Shown piece by piece: positions 59,580 to 64,000 of a stretch of DNA of 64,000 bases. The stretch's first letter is position 1. Every line of letters begins with the position of its first letter. The position numbers and the translations under genes are program-made. The notes below the pieces were generated by a model. That model was given only the letters and a program-made list of their open reading frames with translations, was not told the origin of the DNA and did not search any database. Source of the stretch: Posidoniimonas corsicana (lineage in GTDB: Bacteria; Planctomycetota; Planctomycetia; Pirellulales; Lacipirellulaceae); the NCBI RefSeq assembly GCF_007859765.1, contig NZ_SIHJ01000005.1, forward strand, positions 62,001 to 126,000, in the 5' to 3' direction.

Positions 59580-60434
59580 CTATTCTCCGGCGGCCTCGCG
59601 GGCGACCATCTCGGGCGTTTCTAGCGTGAGCGGGCCCAGGGCGCCGGAGCGCAGGTCGGTGATGAAGACCTTGGCCGCGCGGTCGTAGTCGACCTCGCCC
59701 CCCTTCACCAGGCAGCCGCGGCGGCGGCTGACCGCCTCCAGCAGCGCCACCGGGCCGGCGGGCCGCTCGTCGATCTTGTACCGCTCGGCGATGCCGGCGA
59801 AGTAGTGTTCCAGCAGGTAGTCGCTGAGGTGGTAGACCACGTCGGCGAACTCCAACGCGCTCTCCTTGACCGAGCCGACGGCGGCCAGGCGGTAGCCGCT
59901 CTGCTCGCTCTCGATGCGGGGCCAGAGCACGCCGGGCGTGTCGAGCGCCACCACGCCGCGGCCGACGTTCACCTCACGCTGGCTCTTGGTGATCGCCGGC
60001 TCGTTGCCGACCCTCACCACCTTGCGGCCGGCCAGGATGTTGATCAGCGTCGACTTGCCGACGTTCGGCACGCCGGCGATCATCGTGCGGACCGGTTTGC
60101 CGACGCCCGACCGCGCGGGGATCATCTTCTGGCAGACCTCTGTCAGGCGGACGATCGTTCCGGCCTGCTCGGTCGAGATGGGCCGCGCGCGGACGCCGGT
60201 CTCACGCTCTAAGTGCGCCTGCCAGCGTTTGGTGTGCTCGGGGTCGGCCAGGTCGCTCTTGCTGAGCACCTTCAGGCAGGGCTTCTTGCCGCGCAGCTCG
60301 GCCAGCAGCGGGTTCTCGCTGCTGTGTGGGATCCGCGCGTCGAGCAGCTCGATCACCAGGTCGATCCGCGGCAGCACCTTCTCGATCTGCTGCTGCGCCT
60401 GGTGCATGTGCCCGGGGAACCACTGGATGCTCAT
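59580..60434 (-). CDS. rbgA: Ribosome biogenesis GTPase, RbgA/YlqF type
   Basis: A 284-residue circularly permuted GTPase. The N-terminal IQWFPGHMHQAQQQIEKVLP is typical of YlqF/RbgA. The motif order is permuted: G4-like SKSDL (58-62; Ser in place of the usual Asn of NKxD), then the P-loop GVPNVGKST (121-129), then G3 DTPG at 165-168. RbgA helps late assembly of the 50S subunit. The start is at 60432-60434 because the family begins with this PGHM block. It stands alone here. Confidence 0.93.
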   Translation of the reverse strand: MSIQWFPGHMHQAQQQIEKVLPRIDLVIELLDARIPHSSENPLLAELRGKKPCLKVLSKSDLADPEHTKRWQAHLERETGVRARPISTEQAGTIVRLTEVCQKMIPARSGVGKPVRTMIAGVPNVGKSTLINILAGRKVVRVGNEPAITKSQREVNVGRGVVALDTPGVLWPRIESEQSGYRLAAVGSVKESALEFADVVYHLSDYLLEHYFAGIAERYKIDERPAGPVALLEAVSRRRGCLVKGGEVDYDRAAKVFITDLRSGALGPLTLETPEMVAREAAGE

Positions 60435-60818
60435 GCGACGCGACTCTCTTCGTAGGTTGGTGCTTCGTTTGTCAGGATCTCGTCGCGCTCGGGCGTGCGG
60501 CCACCTGAACGGCGCCGGCCTGGCAGGCGCTTCGGGTACGCGAACGCCACCGCGCAGCCAAGGCGGCCGCGCGGGGCCCCTCATCATAGCGGGCGTCGCG
60601 GCGGTTAGGCTTTCCCGACCCGAAGGCGCCCCCCAACACGGGCGGGCCGCAAGCCCGCTAGCGTCGGTTTGCCGAGCTAGCGGGGGAGCAAAACAGAGAA
60701 AATAGTTTCGAGAAACAACATTGCACGATCGCCGATACGACGCAATAAAGGAGGTCCCTCCTGGCCAATCCTACCTGGCCGATTCGACAGGCGAATCCTC
60801 TAAGCATCCCACCTACCT
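60435..60818. other. Intergenic region with hairpins upstream of the small membrane-protein gene
   Basis: No gene seen. A hairpin CCCGCTAGC/GCTAGCGGG spans 60654-60684 without a T tract. GGAGG-TC-CCTCC forms a small hairpin near 60750. The block at 60763-60800 (GGCCAATCC...CAGGCGAATCCTC) recurs before the paralogous gene at 61508, at the same 18-base distance from the ATG. Confidence 0.55.
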
Positions 60819-61244
60819 ATGCTTAAGAAACTGTTTGTTCGCTCGACGAGCGAGCGCGTCGACGGTGCGCACATCGCGGATCGTTCCACCAGCCGCACCT
60901 TCTGGTCGGTGTTCCTGCCCAGCCTCGCGACCTACGGCGTGATGCTGATGGCCACGACTGAACTGGCGAACGGCAACCCGATGGGTCCGCACACGGATGG
61001 CTGGTTCACCCAGCACCTGCTGACCACCCCGCTGACGCTGGTGGCCTGGGGCCGCAACGCCCCGCACACGGTCAACTACCTGACCGGCCTGCTGCTGCAC
61101 GTCGCCGCCTGGACCTGCGTGGTGATGGTTCTGCGTTCCGCCTGGATGGCGAACGGGCTGACCCTGCTGCGTTCGATGGCCCCGGCCCGCGCCGAGGTCG
61201 AGGCGCCGCAGCCACTGGCGCCGGCCGCCCCGCAGGCCGCCTAG
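60819..61244 (+). CDS. Small membrane protein, tandem paralogue 1
   Basis: A 141-residue protein with two membrane segments (FWSVFLPSLATYGVMLMATT and NYLTGLLLHVAAWTCVVMVL) and an Ala/Pro-rich C-terminus. The sequence between them (HTDGWFTQHLLTTPLTLVAW, GRNAPHTVNYL) is shared with the protein at 61508-61849. No family recognised. The two genes share an upstream block, so duplication included the leader. Confidence 0.8.
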   Translation: MLKKLFVRSTSERVDGAHIADRSTSRTFWSVFLPSLATYGVMLMATTELANGNPMGPHTDGWFTQHLLTTPLTLVAWGRNAPHTVNYLTGLLLHVAAWTCVVMVLRSAWMANGLTLLRSMAPARAEVEAPQPLAPAAPQAA

Positions 61245-61282
61245 CCGCTGCCACACGGCCTGACCCCGCTCCGCTTTGTTCG

Positions 61283-61311
61283 AGCCGCCCGGGCGTTGAA
61301 CCCGGGCGGCT
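61283..61311 (+). terminator. Strong hairpin downstream of paralogue 1, possible terminator
   Basis: An 11-bp perfect stem AGCCGCCCGGG/CCCGGGCGGCT with a seven-base loop; the following TTGAACG is a poor T tract. Confidence 0.45.
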
Positions 61312-61507
61312 TGAACGCTGCGCGGGCGCCGGCCGCCGGCGCGCAACGAGACCTCTGCGGAGTTCCCAATTCGGCGCACAACCGACATTGCAGCCGGTCG
61401 CGCCCCGGGGGATAACGCGGATCCCACCTGGCCCTCTTGGCCAACCCCCACCCGGCCATCCCACCCGGCCACCCTGCAGGCGAATTCTCGAATGATGTGC
61501 TTCCGTC

Positions 61508-61849
61508 ATGCGCGACAACCCGTACCGTTCCCCCCTGGCCTTCGACGACCCTGCGCCAGCCGCCAGCGATAGCTGCTTCTGGACCATCTTCCTGATGGGC
61601 ACGTCGACGTTTGTCTTGATGCTGCTGCTGACGACCGACCTGCCGGCCGGCGCCAGCCCCGAGCACGTGTACCCGATCTGGGCGACCAAGCAGCTGCTGA
61701 CCTCGCCGCTGTCGCTGTTCAATTGGGGCTACAAGGCGCCGTCGACCGTGAGCTTCCTGCTGGGCTACCTGCTCCACGGCGCCATCTGGACCTGCCTGGT
61801 GCTGACCGCGCCGCTGGTGCGGTCCTCGTTCCGGACGTCGGCCGCCTAG
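61508..61849 (+). CDS. Small membrane protein, tandem paralogue 2
   Basis: A 113-residue protein with membrane segments FWTIFLMGTSTFVLMLLLTT and VSFLLGYLLHGAIWTCLVLT. Aligned with the protein at 60819-61244 the conserved positions are FW..FL....T....L..TT.L..G, then W.T..LLT.PL.L..WG..AP.TV..L.G.LLH.A.WTC.V. The N-terminus MRDNPYRSP is a planctomycete-style opening of small membrane proteins. Function unknown. Confidence 0.8.
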   Translation: MRDNPYRSPLAFDDPAPAASDSCFWTIFLMGTSTFVLMLLLTTDLPAGASPEHVYPIWATKQLLTSPLSLFNWGYKAPSTVSFLLGYLLHGAIWTCLVLTAPLVRSSFRTSAA

Positions 61850-61933
61850 GTCGCGCGGCGGGCCGATCAGTCGGGGCACGTGCGCGCACCGCGGCGGCGC
61901 CGCGAGCCCCTGGTCCCTTCCCGCCATTTCGTC

Positions 61934-62241
61934 GTAGAAACCGGCCACCCAGCGCGGGACAATAGGGGCACGCACCAACGCGCAGCCCCAGGCAAACGCC
62001 GGGGGCGGGCGTTCGTGCTGCGCCCCTCACAAGCCCCACCCGCGTCCCGAAGGTGCCTGCCGGCGGTTGGTGGTTTGGTCCCCTTGCGCGGTCAGAATCG
62101 GACAAAACCCCGCACGGCGCGGCCGCCCGTCTGGCCGTCGAGGCTGCTATTGCAGCGTGAAACGAACCCGCAGGCCCAGAATAGGGTCCGGGTTTTGTCC
62201 GCTCCGCTCGTGTTTTTGGACAAAACGAATCGGACAGAACC
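61934..62241 (+). repeat. Dispersed intergenic repeat element, copy 3
   Basis: Box A at 61934-61965 (GTAGAAACCGGCCACCCAGC), the right half of block 1 at 62096-62111 (AATCGGACAAAACCCC) and block 2 at about 62141-62241 (TTTTGTCCGCTCCGCTCGTG, GGACAAAACGAATCGGACA). Same order as copy 1. It fills most of the gap between 61850 and 62394; no gene is seen in the rest, which must contain the glyS promoter. Confidence 0.83.
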
Positions 62242-62394
62242 GCCGCGCCCGCAAGGTTAGTCCACCGGGCGGCTGCCGTAGGCGCTGCCGGTGGGCGGCA
62301 ACTAGAATCTAGGGTTTCCCCCGCCCGTTTGGGGGCCGCTACCGCCCGTCCACCCTTCCACGCCCGACACGCAACACAAGCCAGCTTCACGACC

Positions 62395-64000
62395 ATGGAA
62401 ATGGAAAAGTTAGTCTCCCTCTGCCGCCGGCGGGGGTTCCTGTTTCAGTCCAGCGAGATCTACGGCGGCCTGAACGGCTTCTGGGACTACGGGCCGCTGG
62501 GCGTGGAGCTGAAGCGGAATGTGAAGGAGGCCTGGTGGCGTGATATGGTCACCGGGCACGACGAGCTGTCCGCCCCCAACGGCGCCCCCAGCCCGTACGA
62601 GATGGTCGGCCTGGACTGCACCATCATCATGCACCCGCAGGTCTGGAAGGTCAGCGGGCACTACGACCTGTTCTGCGACCAGATGGTCGACTGCCGCGAG
62701 ACAAAGAAGCGGTACCGCTACGACCAGGTGCAGGGCCGCTGGGCCGAGGCCAAGGAGAAGCGGGTGTTCGTGACCTCGGTCGCCGAGGAGGTGGAAGAGG
62801 ACATCGCCAAGCGGGGGCTGAAGTGCTTCAACCTCCGCAACAAAGACGCCGACCAGATCAAGTGGGACGGCCCGGTCACGTCGCTCGACAAGATCGCGGT
62901 GGAGGACCTCTCGTCCGCGTTCGGGCCCGACGCCAAGGAGGTCGGCACGCTCACCGAGCCGCGTGACTTCAACCTGATGTTCAAGACCATCGTCGGCGCG
63001 ATGGGCTCGGAGAAGGACGCCGCGTACCTCCGCCCGGAGACCGCGCAGGGCATCTTCGTGAACTTCAAGAACGTGCTGGACAGCACCCGCGTGCGGCTGC
63101 CATTGGGGATCGCGCAGATCGGCAAGAGCTTCCGCAACGAGATCACGCCGCGGAACTTCACGTTCCGCAGCCGCGAGTTCGAGCAGATGGAGATCGAGTT
63201 CTTCTGCCACCCAAACGAGTCGGCCAAGTGGTACCAGTACTGGCGCGACCGCCGCTTCAAGTGGTACACCGACCACGGCCTGGCGGGCGAGCGGCTGATC
63301 CTCCGCGACCACGACCCGGACGAGCTGTCGCACTACTCCACCGGCACGGCCGACGTGGAGTACGCGTTCCCGTTCCTGCCCGAGGGCGAGTACGGCGAAC
63401 TGGAGGGGATCGCCCACCGCGGCGACTTCGACCTGCGGAGCCACATGGAGGGCAAGCTCGACCCCGCCAGCTGCCCGCTGGAGGTGCAGAAGGACGAGCA
63501 CGGCAAGCCGGTGCACCGCGGCAGCGGCAAGGACCTCACCTACCGCGACGACCTGACCAACGAGCGGTACACGCCGCACGTGATCGAGCCCTCGGCCGGC
63601 GCCGACCGCGCGACGCTCGCCTTCCTCTGCGAGGCGTACTGCGAGGACGAGCAGCCGGACGACAAGGGCAAGATGCAGACCCGCACCGTGATGAAGTTCC
63701 ACCCGCGGCTGGCGCCGATCAAGGCCGCCGTGCTGCCGCTGGTCAAGAAGGACGGCATGCCCGAGATCGCCCGCGACCTGTACCGCGTGCTGAAGAAGAA
63801 GATGCCGGTCGAGTACGACGAGAAGTCGGCCATCGGCCGCCGGTACCGCCGCCAGGACGAGATCGGCACGCCCTACTGCCTGACCATCGACGGCCAGACC
63901 CTCGACGACCAGACCGTCACGCTCCGCGACCGCGACTCGCTGGAGCAGGTCCGCGTGAAGCTGGATGACGTGGTGAGTGAGATCGAGGGCCGGATCGACG
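62395..64000 (+). CDS. glyS: Glycyl-tRNA synthetase, dimeric type, 3' end beyond window
   Basis: Open from the ATG at 62395 to the window edge, 535 codons. It is the class II alpha2 type: KLVSLCRRRGFLFQSSEIYG, GFWDYGPLGVELKRNVKEAW, YLRPETAQGIFVNFKNVL, IGKSFRNEITPRNFTFRSRE (motif 2), FEQMEIEFFCHP, and YTPHVIEPSAGADRATLAFL (motif 3). The anticodon-binding domain begins at KFHPRLAPIKAAVLPLVKKD. A second ATG two codons later could also start. It charges tRNA-Gly. The family is usually 450-600 residues, so most of the gene is present. Confidence 0.97.
   Translation, partial: MEMEKLVSLCRRRGFLFQSSEIYGGLNGFWDYGPLGVELKRNVKEAWWRDMVTGHDELSAPNGAPSPYEMVGLDCTIIMHPQVWKVSGHYDLFCDQMVDCRETKKRYRYDQVQGRWAEAKEKRVFVTSVAEEVEEDIAKRGLKCFNLRNKDADQIKWDGPVTSLDKIAVEDLSSAFGPDAKEVGTLTEPRDFNLMFKTIVGAMGSEKDAAYLRPETAQGIFVNFKNVLDSTRVRLPLGIAQIGKSFRNEITPRNFTFRSREFEQMEIEFFCHPNESAKWYQYWRDRRFKWYTDHGLAGERLILRDHDPDELSHYSTGTADVEYAFPFLPEGEYGELEGIAHRGDFDLRSHMEGKLDPASCPLEVQKDEHGKPVHRGSGKDLTYRDDLTNERYTPHVIEPSAGADRATLAFLCEAYCEDEQPDDKGKMQTRTVMKFHPRLAPIKAAVLPLVKKDGMPEIARDLYRVLKKKMPVEYDEKSAIGRRYRRQDEIGTPYCLTIDGQTLDDQTVTLRDRDSLEQVRVKLDDVVSEIEGRID

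Overview
The window looks like chromosome from a marine-type planctomycete, probably order Pirellulales and possibly a Lacipirellulaceae relative. This is inferred from the high G+C, the many Sec-exported proteins with a C-terminal PEP-CTERM anchor (VPEP, hydrophobic stretch, Arg-rich tail), a type I sulfatase beside an esterase and a pectate lyase, WRGP-type PQQ propeller proteins, Cys-rich outer-membrane barrels, and scattered single translation genes (rpsU, rpsR, infA) outside ribosomal operons. No transposase, prophage, CRISPR array, rRNA or tRNA was seen.

Layout. 0-9 kb: two tandem PEP-CTERM paralogues (the first cut by the window edge), a DUF2238 membrane protein, a small acidic protein, then a carbohydrate-related block (DUF3500 protein, esterase, sulfatase, convergent pectate lyase). 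9-18.7 kb: ABC1/UbiB kinase, rpsU, arsC, a Cys-rich barrel, a PEP-CTERM protein, nadC (TTG start), a ComEA-like protein, DUF2231 membrane protein, thioesterase, rpsR. 18.9-24.3 kb: a multi-PAS histidine kinase convergent with a FixJ-like regulator, and a PQQ-propeller protein. 24.5-29.8 kb: an intergenic repeat element, a secreted-protein gene broken by one in-frame TGA, a DNA methyltransferase fused to a GIY-YIG domain, and a sugar-phosphate isomerase-like protein.

29.8-44.1 kb is the most interesting part. A C39-like peptidase follows an outer-membrane barrel in one operon. Nearby, two divergent paralogues encode small Sec-exported Gly/Ala-rich proteins sharing a VSD..A..VRG.G motif. The combination resembles the logic of the Pseudomonas Fap functional-amyloid exporter (FapD peptidase, FapF pore, amyloid subunits). 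Downstream is a three-gene set encoding a GAF-GAF-HlyD fusion, a HlyD-like adaptor and a PqqD-M50 protease-HlyD fusion, with no ABC or RND pump beside it.

44.2-64 kb: a ParE-type toxin-antitoxin pair, a large AsmA-like protein, a HEGTH-motif secreted protein with a PA-IL-like C-terminus, glyA, a small AT-richer gene between inverted repeats, a response regulator, a TPR protein, an alpha/beta hydrolase, a YWTD-like PEP-CTERM protein, a membrane-anchored glycosidase-like protein, an RbgA/YlqF GTPase, two tandem paralogous membrane proteins with a shared leader motif, and the 5' part of glyS. A dispersed intergenic repeat family with conserved internal order occurs at 8.7, 24.5 and 61.9 kb.
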